A DNA stretch of 64,000 nucleotides from Rhodococcus jostii RHA1 (lineage in GTDB: Bacteria > Actinomycetota > Actinomycetes > Mycobacteriales > Mycobacteriaceae), in contig NC_008268.1 in NCBI RefSeq assembly GCF_000014565.1, positions 4,526,001 through 4,590,000 of the forward strand, given 5' to 3'. Shown piece after piece: positions 33,737-44,458 of this stretch. Under the pieces are notes generated by a model. That model ran no database searches. It saw only the letters and a program-made list of their open reading frames with translations, and had not been told where the DNA came from. Position numbers and translations under genes: made by a program. How positions within the stretch are numbered: position 1 is the first letter of the stretch; each line of letters begins with the position of its first letter.

Positions 33737-35554
33737 ATGGCGAAAGCCGTGCTGCTGTCCAGGACGGCCCGGATCCGGCTGCCGAAGCAGGATCTGTGGT
33801 CGTTCCTCGCCGATACCGATCGGCTCAACCGCAACATCGATCTGTCGCCGGTGCACTTCGCTCCGATGCTGGACCGTCGGCGCAAGGGTCATTATTCGGC
33901 GGAGACCCGTTCGTACGGGCGGCGGGTGCGGTACGAGGAATTTCCGTTCGAGTGGATCGAGGGCCGCTTCTACCAGGTCCTTCGCCGCTTTGCCCGCGGT
34001 CCGCTCGCGGAGGTCTCCACGGGTGTCCGGCTTCGCCCGGCCGCCGACGGGACCGAGGTCGAGGTGTTCGCCCGGATCGTCCCGCGGACCTGGTTCGGGG
34101 CGATTGCGGCACGAACCCTGCTGGCCCGCACGGGCATCCGGAAGACGGTGGCGCTCGCGCGGGCGTTAGAACTCCACATCCGCGACCCGCACACGCATGC
34201 CGTGCCCGCCCTGCCGCCGCCGGAGCAACTCGACGCCGGCCGACTGGAACTCCGCACGGCACAGCTGTCTCGATCGCACGATGACCCGAACCTGATCGGG
34301 CGCTTGGAATCCCACCTGCGGACCGCGTCCGACCTGGAGGTGACGGGCATGCGGCCGTTCGAGCTGGCGGACCGCTGGGGGGTCGATCGGATGCAACTGC
34401 TGTACGTCTTCCTCCACGCCGCGGACTGCGGACTGCTGGACCTGAGCTGGAGCGTGCTGTGCCCGGTCTGCCGGACGGTCCGCGAAGACGCCGGCCGGAT
34501 TCGACAGCTGGCGAGCCGCGTCCACTGCGACACGTGCGACATCGCCTTCGACACCGACCTGGCACGGTCGGTGGAGATCCGCTTCGACGTCAACCCGGCC
34601 GTCCGCCGGGCCGAGCGGGCCCGGTACTGCATCGGTGGTCCGGCGAATTCCCCGTCGGCGGTGGCGCAGCTGCGGCTCGAGCCGGGCGAGCAGCGGTCCG
34701 AGCGGCTCGAAGTCGACCCGGGGTGGCTGCGGCTCCGGTGCTATCAGGTGGGCACCCCGGTGGCCTGCGAGGTCGGCCCTGCCGGTGGAACGCTGCGGGT
34801 CGAGTGCGGGCCCGGCGAACTCCGGGTGCATGGTTCGCCCGACACCGACGGCGCTTTACGGCTGGAGGTCGACAACCGGCTCCCCGGCGAAGCGCTGGTG
34901 GTGGTCGAGCGGGAGCGGTGGAAGGACGCCGCGGCGACCGGCGCGCTCGTCACGTCGCTCGACGGTTTCCAGGACCTGTTCCCGGATCAGGGGGTGGCGC
35001 CCGGCGACGAGATCGGGATAGCGAACCTGGCGGTGCTGTTCACGGATCTGAGCGGTTCGACCGCCCTGTACGAGCGCATCGGGGACGTCCGGGCGTTCGC
35101 GTTCGTGCAGAGCCATTTCCGCTACCTGCATGACGCCGTGGTGCGCGAGAACGGCGGTGTCGTGAAGCAGATGGGCGACGCGGTCATGGCGACGTTCGCC
35201 GATGCGAGGGAGGCCTGGTCGGCGGCGTCGACGATGCAGTCCGGCTGGGACGACTTCCGTCGCGGGCACCTCGGCGACGACGACTCGGTGGCGTTGAAGG
35301 TCGGGCTGCATCAGGGGCCCGCCGTGATGATCGACAACGACGGCCGGATCGACTACTTCGGCGCGACCGTCAACTTGGCGGCGCGGGTGCAGGGTTGTGC
35401 GGCGGGCGGCGACATCGTCCTGTCCCGGGCCGTTCACGACGACCCGGAGGTGGCGCCGCTGCTGGCAGAATCGGACTACGGGTGCAACGTCTTCACGACC
35501 GGTCTGAAGGGTATCGGCGAGGAGCAGACGCTGTGGCGGCTTCGCCGCCCGTGA
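33737..35554 (+). CDS. Class III nucleotide cyclase with SRPBCC-like and DUF5939 domains, 605 aa
   Basis: The N-terminal ~150 residues look like an SRPBCC/lipid-binding fold. A central region (about 150-420) resembles DUF5939 and carries four cysteines in LCPVCRTV and VHCDTCDIA that may bind zinc. The C-terminal catalytic domain (about 425-605) is a class III adenylate/guanylate cyclase. Metal-binding aspartates are in VLFTDLSGST (Asp437) and KQMGDAVMATF, and the transition-state Asn and Arg are in YFGATVNLAARVQ. The product is probably cAMP, given the Crp gene in the same window, but cGMP cannot be excluded. Sensing would come from the N-terminal part. The gene lies between two inverted repeats, and the last copy overlaps its stop codon. 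Confidence 0.85.
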   Translation: MAKAVLLSRTARIRLPKQDLWSFLADTDRLNRNIDLSPVHFAPMLDRRRKGHYSAETRSYGRRVRYEEFPFEWIEGRFYQVLRRFARGPLAEVSTGVRLRPAADGTEVEVFARIVPRTWFGAIAARTLLARTGIRKTVALARALELHIRDPHTHAVPALPPPEQLDAGRLELRTAQLSRSHDDPNLIGRLESHLRTASDLEVTGMRPFELADRWGVDRMQLLYVFLHAADCGLLDLSWSVLCPVCRTVREDAGRIRQLASRVHCDTCDIAFDTDLARSVEIRFDVNPAVRRAERARYCIGGPANSPSAVAQLRLEPGEQRSERLEVDPGWLRLRCYQVGTPVACEVGPAGGTLRVECGPGELRVHGSPDTDGALRLEVDNRLPGEALVVVERERWKDAAATGALVTSLDGFQDLFPDQGVAPGDEIGIANLAVLFTDLSGSTALYERIGDVRAFAFVQSHFRYLHDAVVRENGGVVKQMGDAVMATFADAREAWSAASTMQSGWDDFRRGHLGDDDSVALKVGLHQGPAVMIDNDGRIDYFGATVNLAARVQGCAAGGDIVLSRAVHDDPEVAPLLAESDYGCNVFTTGLKGIGEEQTLWRLRRP

Positions 35555-35593
35555 GTGGTTGAGGAGTGCAGGGACTCGTCAACCACTCACGGG
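35548..35593. repeat. Gene-end inverted repeat, copy E
   Basis: The arms 35548-35567 and 35574-35593 pair over 20 bases with one mismatch around a GCAGGG loop. The left arm contains the cyclase stop codon (35552-35554). It lies between the convergent cyclase and acs genes, so it can end both transcripts. Confidence 0.75.
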
Positions 35594-35605
35594 GCGCGGA
35601 GCGCC

Positions 35606-37570
<1,965 letters not shown>

Positions 37571-37886
37571 TGTGGCCCGGCCTTCTTTCCAGTCTCGAAT
37601 TCGGCACTTCTAGCACGTGTGAGGGTAGTCACATGGTCTCCCGCGCGCACCGTTGCACAGGGTTGCATGCCCATATTCTGCGACGATCGGTCGACTGGAC
37701 GCGACGGACGGCGATCGGGTGCGACGAGTGGAGACCCCTGCGCCGACGATGTTTCGATCAGGTGCCGATTGCACGAGTTTCGCCCGTCGTGGCTACACAG
37801 ATTGAAACGTTGACTTATCGTCATCCCATCATTCGGGCTGCGCCCGGAACCGCTGCCCGGAACCATGCAGATCTGGGAGGATCGTT
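37571..37886. promoter_or_regulatory. Divergent acs/dppA intergenic region
   Basis: This 316-base region serves two divergent genes. A ribosome binding site GGAAAGAAGG lies at the acs side and GGGAGG at the dppA side. The Crp site at 37618-37633 is the only clear regulator site. A TTGACT hexamer at 37810-37815 could be a -35 box for dppA, but no good -10 follows at the right distance. I see no gene in it. Confidence 0.5.
37618..37633. promoter_or_regulatory. Perfect Crp binding site
   Basis: TGTGAGGGTAGTCACA matches TGTGA-N6-TCACA exactly. It lies 48 bases upstream of acs and about 250 bases upstream of dppA, so acs is the likelier target. The Crp protein itself is encoded at 24736-25410. 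Confidence 0.75.
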
Positions 37887-39503
37887 TTGCGCATCACACG
37901 TGTGGCAACCGCCGTTCTGGCGGTCGGCCTGGCAGCAGGGATGCTGTCCGCCTGCTCGTCCGGAGATTCGACGAGCGGGGGTGGTAGCGGAATCGTCAAC
38001 GCCTGGGCAGGTGAACCGCAGAATCCGTTGATTCCCACCAATACCAGCGAGAATCAGGGTGGCCGCGTCGTCGATTCGCTCTTCGCAGGGCTCGTCTCCT
38101 ACGACGCGGACGGCGGGGTGAACAACGAGGTTGCCGAGTCGATCGAGACGACCGACGGCAAGAACTTCACCGTGAAGCTGAAGGACGGCTGGACGTTCAC
38201 GGACGGCACGCCGGTCACGGCGGCCTCGTTCGTCGACGCCTGGAATTACGGCGCGCTGTCCACGAATGCACAGATCCAGGCGTCCTTCTTCGACCCGATC
38301 CAGGGCTACGACGAGGTGGCCGCCGAGAACCCGACGGCGCAGACCATGTCGGGACTGAAGGTGGTCGACGACTCCACGTTCACGATCGAACTGAAGCAGC
38401 CCGAGTCGGCCTTCCCGGACCGCCTCGGGTTCGCGGCCTACTACCCGCTGCCTGCGGTGGCGTACCAGGACATGGCCGCGTTCGGCGAGAATCCCATCGG
38501 CAATGGCCCGTACATGATGTCCGGCCCCGGAGCGTGGCAGCACAACGTCCGGATCGACACCGTCGTGAACCCCGACTACAACGGCAACCGCAAGCCGAGG
38601 AACGCCGGCGTCGACTTCGTCATGTACAACAGCCTCGACACGGCGTACACGGATCTGCTCGCCGGCAACGTCGACGTCCTCGACCAGGTGCCGCCGAGCG
38701 CGGTCACCACGTTCGAGACCGACCTGCCGGGCCGCACCGTGAACCAGCCGTCCGCGACCATCGAGACGTTCACGATCCCGGGCCGTCTGCCGCACTTCAG
38801 CGGTGAGGAGGGCACGCTGCGCCGCCAGGCCATCTCGATGGCGATCAACCGCGATCAGATCACCCAGCAGATCTACAACAACACCCGCACCCCCGCGCTC
38901 GACTTCACCAGCCCCGCCATCGAGGGCTGGTCGGATTCGCTCGTCGGCAACGGCAACCTGAAGTACGACCCGGAGGTGGCGAAGAGGCTGTGGGCCCAGG
39001 CCGATGCCATCGCACCGTGGTCGGGCAGTTTCGAGATCGCGTACAACGGCGACGGCGGCCACAAGGAATGGGTCGATGCCACCGCCAACAACATCCGCAA
39101 CACCCTCGGTATCGACGCGAAGGGCAAGGAGTACCCCACGTTCGCGCAGATCCGCACGGAGGCCACCAACCGCACCATCCCCAGCGCGTTCCGTTCGGGC
39201 TGGCAGGGCGACTACCCGCAGCAGTACGGCTTCCTCGCGCAGAACTACCAGACCGGTGGCAGCTCCAACGACGGCGACTACTCGAACCCCGAGTTCGACC
39301 GGCTCCTGCGCGCCTCCGCGGGTGAGGTCGATCCCGGCAAGGCCCAGGAACTGCTGAATCAGGCGCAGGAAGTTCTCCTGCGCGACCTGCCCGCCGTCCC
39401 CACGTGGTACCGCAACGCCGCCAGCGGCTGGTCGGAGAACGTGTCGAACGTGGTCATCGATTGGAAGGGCATTCCGATGTACTCCGACATCGAGAAGAAC
39501 TGA
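37887..39503 (+). CDS. dppA: Peptide ABC transporter substrate-binding lipoprotein DppA, 538 aa
   Basis: A lipoprotein signal with lipobox LSAC lies near residues 20-23. The rest is a family 5 solute-binding protein, with EVAESIETTDGKNFTVKLKD, NPIGNGPYMM near 210, LDTAYTDLLAGNVDVLDQVP near 255 and a C-terminal LLRDLPAVPTWYRN. Such proteins bind peptides outside the membrane for the DppBC channel. The start codon is TTG at 37887, preceded by GGGAGG seven bases upstream; this rare start is supported by the immediate basic, hydrophobic signal sequence. It begins the dppABCD operon, corresponding to Rv3666c-Rv3663c. M. tuberculosis DppA has been linked to heme uptake, which is not testable here. 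Confidence 0.92.
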   Translation: MRITRVATAVLAVGLAAGMLSACSSGDSTSGGGSGIVNAWAGEPQNPLIPTNTSENQGGRVVDSLFAGLVSYDADGGVNNEVAESIETTDGKNFTVKLKDGWTFTDGTPVTAASFVDAWNYGALSTNAQIQASFFDPIQGYDEVAAENPTAQTMSGLKVVDDSTFTIELKQPESAFPDRLGFAAYYPLPAVAYQDMAAFGENPIGNGPYMMSGPGAWQHNVRIDTVVNPDYNGNRKPRNAGVDFVMYNSLDTAYTDLLAGNVDVLDQVPPSAVTTFETDLPGRTVNQPSATIETFTIPGRLPHFSGEEGTLRRQAISMAINRDQITQQIYNNTRTPALDFTSPAIEGWSDSLVGNGNLKYDPEVAKRLWAQADAIAPWSGSFEIAYNGDGGHKEWVDATANNIRNTLGIDAKGKEYPTFAQIRTEATNRTIPSAFRSGWQGDYPQQYGFLAQNYQTGGSSNDGDYSNPEFDRLLRASAGEVDPGKAQELLNQAQEVLLRDLPAVPTWYRNAASGWSENVSNVVIDWKGIPMYSDIEKN

Positions 39504-39627
39504 CGCACCGGAGATTCTTCGACGACGGGTGGGGCCGCGAGCTGTCAGTTCGCGGCCCCGCTCGGGAGTACGAGCCGAGGCTACGGATTCCTGACGTCAC
39601 TGCTCCCGACGAATAGGAGGTGATCCG

Positions 39628-40554
39628 ATGCTCTGGTACGTCGGTCGCCGTTTGCTCCAGATGATCCCCGTTTTTCTCGGGGCCACGTTCCTGATCTACG
39701 CGATGGTGTTCCTGCTGCCCGGAGACCCCATCGCCGCGCTGGCCGGCGACAAGGCACTCAGCCCCGCGGTGGCGGCCCAACTCCGTGAGCGATACCACCT
39801 CGACGAGCCGTTCCTGACGCAGTACCTCCTGTATCTGAAGGGCATCTTCACCCTCGACTTCGGTACGTCCTTCTCCGGCCGCGCCGTCAGTGAGGTTCTG
39901 GCGCAGGCATTCCCGATCACCATCAAGTTGTCCCTGATGGCACTCGCCATCGAGGGGATCTTCGGGGTCGGCTTCGGCCTGTGGGCCGGACTCCGCAAGG
40001 GCGGCATCTTCGACAGTTCCGTCCTCCTCGTGAGCCTGCTGATCATCGCGATCCCGATCTTCGTCATCGGCTTCCTGGCCCAGTTCTTCGTCGGCGTGAA
40101 ATGGGGGCTGGTGCCGCCGACGGTCGGGGGGAACACCAGTTTCAAGAATCTGCTGCTGCCCGCGTTCGTCCTCGGGTCGGTGTCGTTCGCGTATGTACTC
40201 CGGCTCACCCGGACTTCGGTCGCCGAGAACCTCACCGCCGACTACGTGAGAACCGCCACGGCCAAGGGCCTTTCGCGGCGCCGCGTGGTGCAGGTGCACG
40301 TGCTGCGGAACTCGCTGATCCCGGTGGTCACGTTCCTGGGCGCCGACCTCGCCACCCTGATGGGCGGCGCGATCGTCACGGAGGGCATCTTCAACATCAA
40401 CGGTGTCGGCGGCACGATCTATCAGGCGGTCACCCGCGGTGAGGCGCCGACGGTGGTGTCCTTCGTGACGGTGCTGATCGTCATCTATCTGCTCGCCAAC
40501 CTGCTCGTCGACCTCCTGTACGCCGCGCTCGACCCGAGGATTCGCTATGTCTGA
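39628..40554 (+). CDS. dppB: Peptide ABC transporter permease DppB, 308 aa
   Basis: This is an inner membrane permease of the DppB type, with about six spans and an N-terminal MLWYVGRRLLQMIPVFLGAT. The conserved EAA loop that docks the ATPase is in DYVRTATAKGLSRRRVVQVH, and the tail repeats the LYAALDPRIRY family ending. The ATG follows AGGAGGTGATCCG, a near-perfect ribosome binding site. The gene lies 124 bases after dppA and overlaps dppC by eight bases. Confidence 0.93.
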   Translation: MLWYVGRRLLQMIPVFLGATFLIYAMVFLLPGDPIAALAGDKALSPAVAAQLRERYHLDEPFLTQYLLYLKGIFTLDFGTSFSGRAVSEVLAQAFPITIKLSLMALAIEGIFGVGFGLWAGLRKGGIFDSSVLLVSLLIIAIPIFVIGFLAQFFVGVKWGLVPPTVGGNTSFKNLLLPAFVLGSVSFAYVLRLTRTSVAENLTADYVRTATAKGLSRRRVVQVHVLRNSLIPVVTFLGADLATLMGGAIVTEGIFNINGVGGTIYQAVTRGEAPTVVSFVTVLIVIYLLANLLVDLLYAALDPRIRYV

Positions 40555-41521
40555 GAAAGTGGAGAACGAGTCGCCTCGGACGGGCGACCGGAAGACCCGG
40601 CAGGCGCATTTCGTGGCACCCGAAGAAGTGGCGGCGCCGGGAGAGACCGACGCCGTCCACATCGACCAGCCGCCGACGAGCATGTGGTCGGATGCGTGGC
40701 GGGACCTCCGCAAACGTCCGCTGTTCCTGGTCGCCACGGTGATCATCGTGGTGGTGATCGCCGTTGCGGCTTTCCCCGGTCTGTTCACCGGCACCGATCC
40801 CAGGTTCTGCGATCTCGCGTTCAGCATGCAGGGGCCGTCGTCGGGGCACTGGTTCGGATTCGACAAGCAGGGCTGCGACATCTATTCCCGCACGATCTAC
40901 GGGGCGCGGGCGTCGGTGCTGGTGGGTGTCGGGGTCACGTCGATCGTGCTCGTCGTGGGCGTGGTGTTCGGTGCGGTCGCCGGGTACTACGGCGGCTGGG
41001 CCGACTCGCTGCTGTCCCGGGTGGCCGACATCTTCTTCGGCATCCCGCTCATCCTCGCCGCGATCGTCCTGATGCAGCTGTTCGCCAACCGCACCATCTG
41101 GACGCTGATCGTCGTCCTCGCCCTGTTCGGCTGGCCTCAGATGGCGAGAATCGCTCGCGGCGCAGTGATCTCGGCGAAGAACAACGACTACGTGATGGCG
41201 TCGCGGGCGCTCGGGGTGTCGAACATGCGCACCCTCGTCCGGCACGTGCTGCCCAACTCCCTCGCCCCAATCATCGTGATCGCGACCATCTCGCTTGGCA
41301 TCTACATCGTGGCCGAGGCGACGCTGTCTTTCCTCGGCATCGGTCTGCCGTCCACCGAGATCTCCTGGGGCGGAGACATCAGCACCGCCCAGGTCACGCT
41401 GCGTCAGGGGTCGCCGATCCTCTTCTATCCGGCGACCGCGCTGGCGATCACGGTGCTCGGTTTCATCATGATGGGCGACGCTCTGCGGGACGCGCTCGAT
41501 CCCAAGGCCAGGAAGAGGTGA
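40547..41521 (+). CDS. dppC: Peptide ABC transporter permease DppC, 324 aa
   Basis: This is the second permease, with a long hydrophilic N-terminus (to about residue 60) and about six spans. The EAA loop is in DYVMASRALGVSNMRTLVRH, and the end LGFIMMGDALRDALDPKARK is the DppC hallmark. It pairs with DppB to form the channel. It overlaps dppB by eight bases and dppD by four bases, so translation is coupled. Confidence 0.93.
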   Translation: MSEKVENESPRTGDRKTRQAHFVAPEEVAAPGETDAVHIDQPPTSMWSDAWRDLRKRPLFLVATVIIVVVIAVAAFPGLFTGTDPRFCDLAFSMQGPSSGHWFGFDKQGCDIYSRTIYGARASVLVGVGVTSIVLVVGVVFGAVAGYYGGWADSLLSRVADIFFGIPLILAAIVLMQLFANRTIWTLIVVLALFGWPQMARIARGAVISAKNNDYVMASRALGVSNMRTLVRHVLPNSLAPIIVIATISLGIYIVAEATLSFLGIGLPSTEISWGGDISTAQVTLRQGSPILFYPATALAITVLGFIMMGDALRDALDPKARKR

Positions 41522-43263
41522 GCGCGGTGTCCACGAACGAACCAGCCGGACCGCAGAATTCGGCCGACGAGGTGCCGCTGCTCGAGATCCGGGACCTGGA
41601 AGTGTCGTTCCAGTCCCATTCCGGGCTCGTGCCCGCGGTGCGCGGTGTCAGCCTCACGGTGTATCCCGGGCAGACGGTGGCGATCGTCGGCGAGTCCGGT
41701 TCGGGCAAGTCCACGACCGCCCACGCGATCATCAACCTGCTGCCCGGAACGGGAAAGGTGACCGGCGGCCGGATCCTGTTCGAGGGGCAGGACCTCGCGG
41801 AGGCGTCCGAGCGCGAGTTCGTCGCGCTGCGCGGTCAGAAGATCGGCCTCGTCCCGCAGGACCCGATGTCCAACCTCAACCCGGTGTGGAAGGTCGGCTT
41901 CCAGATCGAGGAGGCGTTGGAAGCCAACGGGATCGCGAAGGGCAAGGCCGCGAAGGCGCGTGCCGCCGAGCTGCTCGAGGAGGCCGGACTCGCCGACGCC
42001 GAGGACCGCCTGGGCCAGTATCCGCACGAGTTCTCCGGCGGCATGCGCCAGCGCGCCCTCATCGCCATCGGGCTGTCGGCCCGCCCGCAACTGCTGATCG
42101 CGGACGAGCCCACGTCGGCACTCGACGTCACGGTCCAACGCCAGATCCTCGACCATCTGGACGGTCTCACCAACGAGCTGGGTACCGCGGTCCTGCTCAT
42201 CACCCACGACCTCGGCCTGGCCGCCGAGCGGGCCGAGCACCTGATCGTCATGAGCAAGGGGCGGGTGGTCGAGGCGGGGCCGGCGCTGGAGATCCTGCAG
42301 CGGCCGCGCCACCCGTACACCCGGAAGCTGGTGGCCGCGGCGCCGTCGCTGGCGTCGCAACGCCGGAGTTCTTCACTGGCCCGGGCGGACATCCGGGAGC
42401 ACGCCCTCGAGGTGGTGGGCGAGGCCGAACAGCACGGCGAGATCGGCGTCGAGTTCGGCAACGCCACCGACGACGTGGTCGTCGCCACCGGACTGACCAA
42501 GGTGTTCAAGATCCGGCACGGGCTACGGAAGTCCACCGACTTCACCGCGGTCGACGACGTCTCCTTCGCGGTCCGGCGCGGAACGACAACGGCCATCGTC
42601 GGCGAGTCGGGGTCGGGCAAGTCGACGGTCGCGCAGATGGTCCTCGGGCTTCTCGCGCCGACGTCGGGGAATGTCGTGTTCGACGGCAAGGACGTCGCGA
42701 CGCTGGACCGCCGGGAGACGCTCGCGTTCCGTCGCCGGGTGCAGCCGATCTTCCAGAACCCGTACGGCACGCTCGACCCGATGTACTCGATCTTCCGCAC
42801 CGTCGAGGAGCCCCTCCGCACCCACAAGGTGGGGACGAAGGCGGAGCGGGAAGCGCGGGTCCGCGACCTGCTGGACAAGGTGGCGCTGCCGGCGTCGGTG
42901 ATGCGGAGGTTCCCGAACGAGCTGTCCGGTGGCCAGCGGCAGCGGGTGGCGATCGCCCGGGCGCTGGCGCTGCAGCCGGAGATGGTGGTGTGCGACGAGG
43001 CGGTGTCGGCGCTCGACGTGCTGGTCCAGGACCAGATCCTGACCCTGCTGAACGACCTGCAGGCGGAGCTGGGGTTGACGTACCTGTTCATCACCCACGA
43101 CCTGGCGGTGGTGCGGCAGATCGCCGACGACGTGCTCGTCATGTCCACTGGCGCGATCGTGGAGAAAGCGACCACGGATGAGGTCTTCACGTCACCGAAG
43201 GAGGAGTACACGCGGAAGCTGCTGGACGCGATTCCGGGCGGATCGATCCGGCTCGGCGCCTGA
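41518..43263 (+). CDS. dppD: Peptide ABC transporter double ATPase DppD, 581 aa
   Basis: Two complete ATP-binding domains are fused in one chain. The first has Walker A VGESGSGKSTTAHA near residue 58, signature FSGGMRQRALIA near 172, and Walker B LLIADEPTSALDVT. The second has VGESGSGKSTVAQM near 362, LSGGQRQRVAIARAL near 470 and VVCDEAVSALDVL. It drives DppBC and replaces the separate DppD and DppF found in other bacteria, as in M. tuberculosis Rv3663c. The start is GTG 41518, overlapping dppC; GTG 41527 is an alternative. Confidence 0.93.
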   Translation: MSAVSTNEPAGPQNSADEVPLLEIRDLEVSFQSHSGLVPAVRGVSLTVYPGQTVAIVGESGSGKSTTAHAIINLLPGTGKVTGGRILFEGQDLAEASEREFVALRGQKIGLVPQDPMSNLNPVWKVGFQIEEALEANGIAKGKAAKARAAELLEEAGLADAEDRLGQYPHEFSGGMRQRALIAIGLSARPQLLIADEPTSALDVTVQRQILDHLDGLTNELGTAVLLITHDLGLAAERAEHLIVMSKGRVVEAGPALEILQRPRHPYTRKLVAAAPSLASQRRSSSLARADIREHALEVVGEAEQHGEIGVEFGNATDDVVVATGLTKVFKIRHGLRKSTDFTAVDDVSFAVRRGTTTAIVGESGSGKSTVAQMVLGLLAPTSGNVVFDGKDVATLDRRETLAFRRRVQPIFQNPYGTLDPMYSIFRTVEEPLRTHKVGTKAEREARVRDLLDKVALPASVMRRFPNELSGGQRQRVAIARALALQPEMVVCDEAVSALDVLVQDQILTLLNDLQAELGLTYLFITHDLAVVRQIADDVLVMSTGAIVEKATTDEVFTSPKEEYTRKLLDAIPGGSIRLGA

Positions 43264-43294
43264 CGCTGGACGGCGCCGGGTAGCGTTGCGGTAC

Positions 43295-44044
43295 GTGAGC
43301 GACCCGTTGCAGCCCCTCGTCGACCTTCCCGGCGTCCGCGAAGCCGCGGACCGTGCGCGCGACGCGCTCGGTGCGGTTCACCGCCACAAGACCAACCGGC
43401 GCGGCTGGCCGACCACGGCGGCCGAGGCGGCGGTCCGCGCGGCCCGCGCCTCGGCGTCACTGGACGGCGGCAGTACCGAGTTACCCGCTCCCGGCGAGGC
43501 AGGCGACCCGATTCTGTCGGGGGCGCTGCGGGTCGGGCAGGCCCTCGACGGTGACGCCCTCACGCTTCTGCAGTCCACCTGGCAGCGGGCACCGCTGCAG
43601 GCCCTCGCGCGGCTCCATCTGCTGGCCGCGGCCGACCTCGTGGAAGATCAGGAATTGCTCGGCAGGCCGCGTGCCGGGTCCGGCGTCGCGGAGCGGCTCG
43701 ACGGTCTCGCCCAGCTCGTGACGGGGGGAACGGCTGCGCCCGCGCCGGTTCTGGCGGCCGTGGTGCACGGGGAATTGTTGACGCTGAAGCCGTTCGGGGT
43801 CGGCGACGGTATCGTCGCGCGCGCCGCGTCACGCCTGGTTTCCGTGGCGAGCGGGCTCGATCCCCACAATCTCGGGGTCCCGGAGGTCAGCTGGTTGCGC
43901 CGGCAGCAGGCGTACCGCAACGGGGCGGCCGCGTTCGCGTCGGGCGAGCCGGAGGGTGTCGGCAGCTGGGTCGTCCTCTGCTGTGGCGCTCTGGAGGCCG
44001 GAGCCCGGGAGGCCACCTCGATCGCGGAGGCAGCGGCGAGTTAG
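43295..44044 (+). CDS. Conserved protein with degenerate Fic-like motif (Rv3662c-type), 249 aa
   Basis: This helical, alanine-rich protein follows dppD by 31 bases, as Rv3662c does in M. tuberculosis. Around residues 150-185 it reads AAVVHGELLTLKPFGVGDGI then VARAASRLV, which has the shape of a Fic domain (a helix, HPFxDGNGR, a second helix). The catalytic histidine is replaced by lysine, and the DGNGR loop is only partly kept as GVGDGIVAR. If it is Fic-like, it is probably inactive as an AMP transferase and may bind a partner or nucleotide. The GTG start has no strong ribosome binding site. The function is unknown. Confidence 0.65.
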   Translation: MSDPLQPLVDLPGVREAADRARDALGAVHRHKTNRRGWPTTAAEAAVRAARASASLDGGSTELPAPGEAGDPILSGALRVGQALDGDALTLLQSTWQRAPLQALARLHLLAAADLVEDQELLGRPRAGSGVAERLDGLAQLVTGGTAAPAPVLAAVVHGELLTLKPFGVGDGIVARAASRLVSVASGLDPHNLGVPEVSWLRRQQAYRNGAAAFASGEPEGVGSWVVLCCGALEAGAREATSIAEAAAS

Positions 44045-44458
44045 CCGAAATACCCTGCGCTGCAACAAGTTCCCGAATATGTGAAACGGGCGGCGCTGCC
44101 GACTGGTGTCGACTTCGCCGCCCGTTAGCACGGACAACCGGTTACCAAGCGTGCAAAGGTGGGTTGTGTGGGTGGCCTCGGCGAGAGTCCGAATATCCTC
44201 GGGTCGTCCTTGCAACCTGTGCAGGGTCCTTGCCGGTGAAGACTCGGGTCTCGCAGGCCCACAACGCTTCTGCCCTTATAGTGGCTTATGCTTCGCGTGG
44301 GTACCTAGTGCCCGTGCTGGGAATCCTGGTCGGGAGATCGATCCTTCTCTTCTGGGTCGACCTTGGCCTTCCGTTCTTCCGTAACTCCTTTGTACCCCGT
44401 GACCCCCCTCACAGCAAGTATCAAATTCGGTTTGTGACCGTGTCGCGGGTTGCGGCGG
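44045..44458. other. Convergent 414-base region with one hairpin
   Basis: This gap lies between the Fic-like gene (+) and the HAD gene (-). It holds a hairpin at 44086-44125 that can end the first transcript. A TATAGT hexamer at 44277-44282 has no matching -35. A 35-codon frame on the minus strand (44305-44412, charged, GTG start, no ribosome binding site) is not convincing. Nothing else was recognised. Confidence 0.4.
44086..44125 (+). terminator. Hairpin after the Fic-like gene
   Basis: ACGGGCGGCG (44086-44095) pairs perfectly with CGCCGCCCGT (44116-44125) across a 20-base loop, 42 bases after the stop codon. It may end the dpp-operon transcript. Confidence 0.55.

Noticed and set aside
44305..44412. 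Thirty-five-codon charged frame on the minus strand
   Set aside because: It has a GTG start with no ribosome binding site, no recognisable family and an unsupported position.
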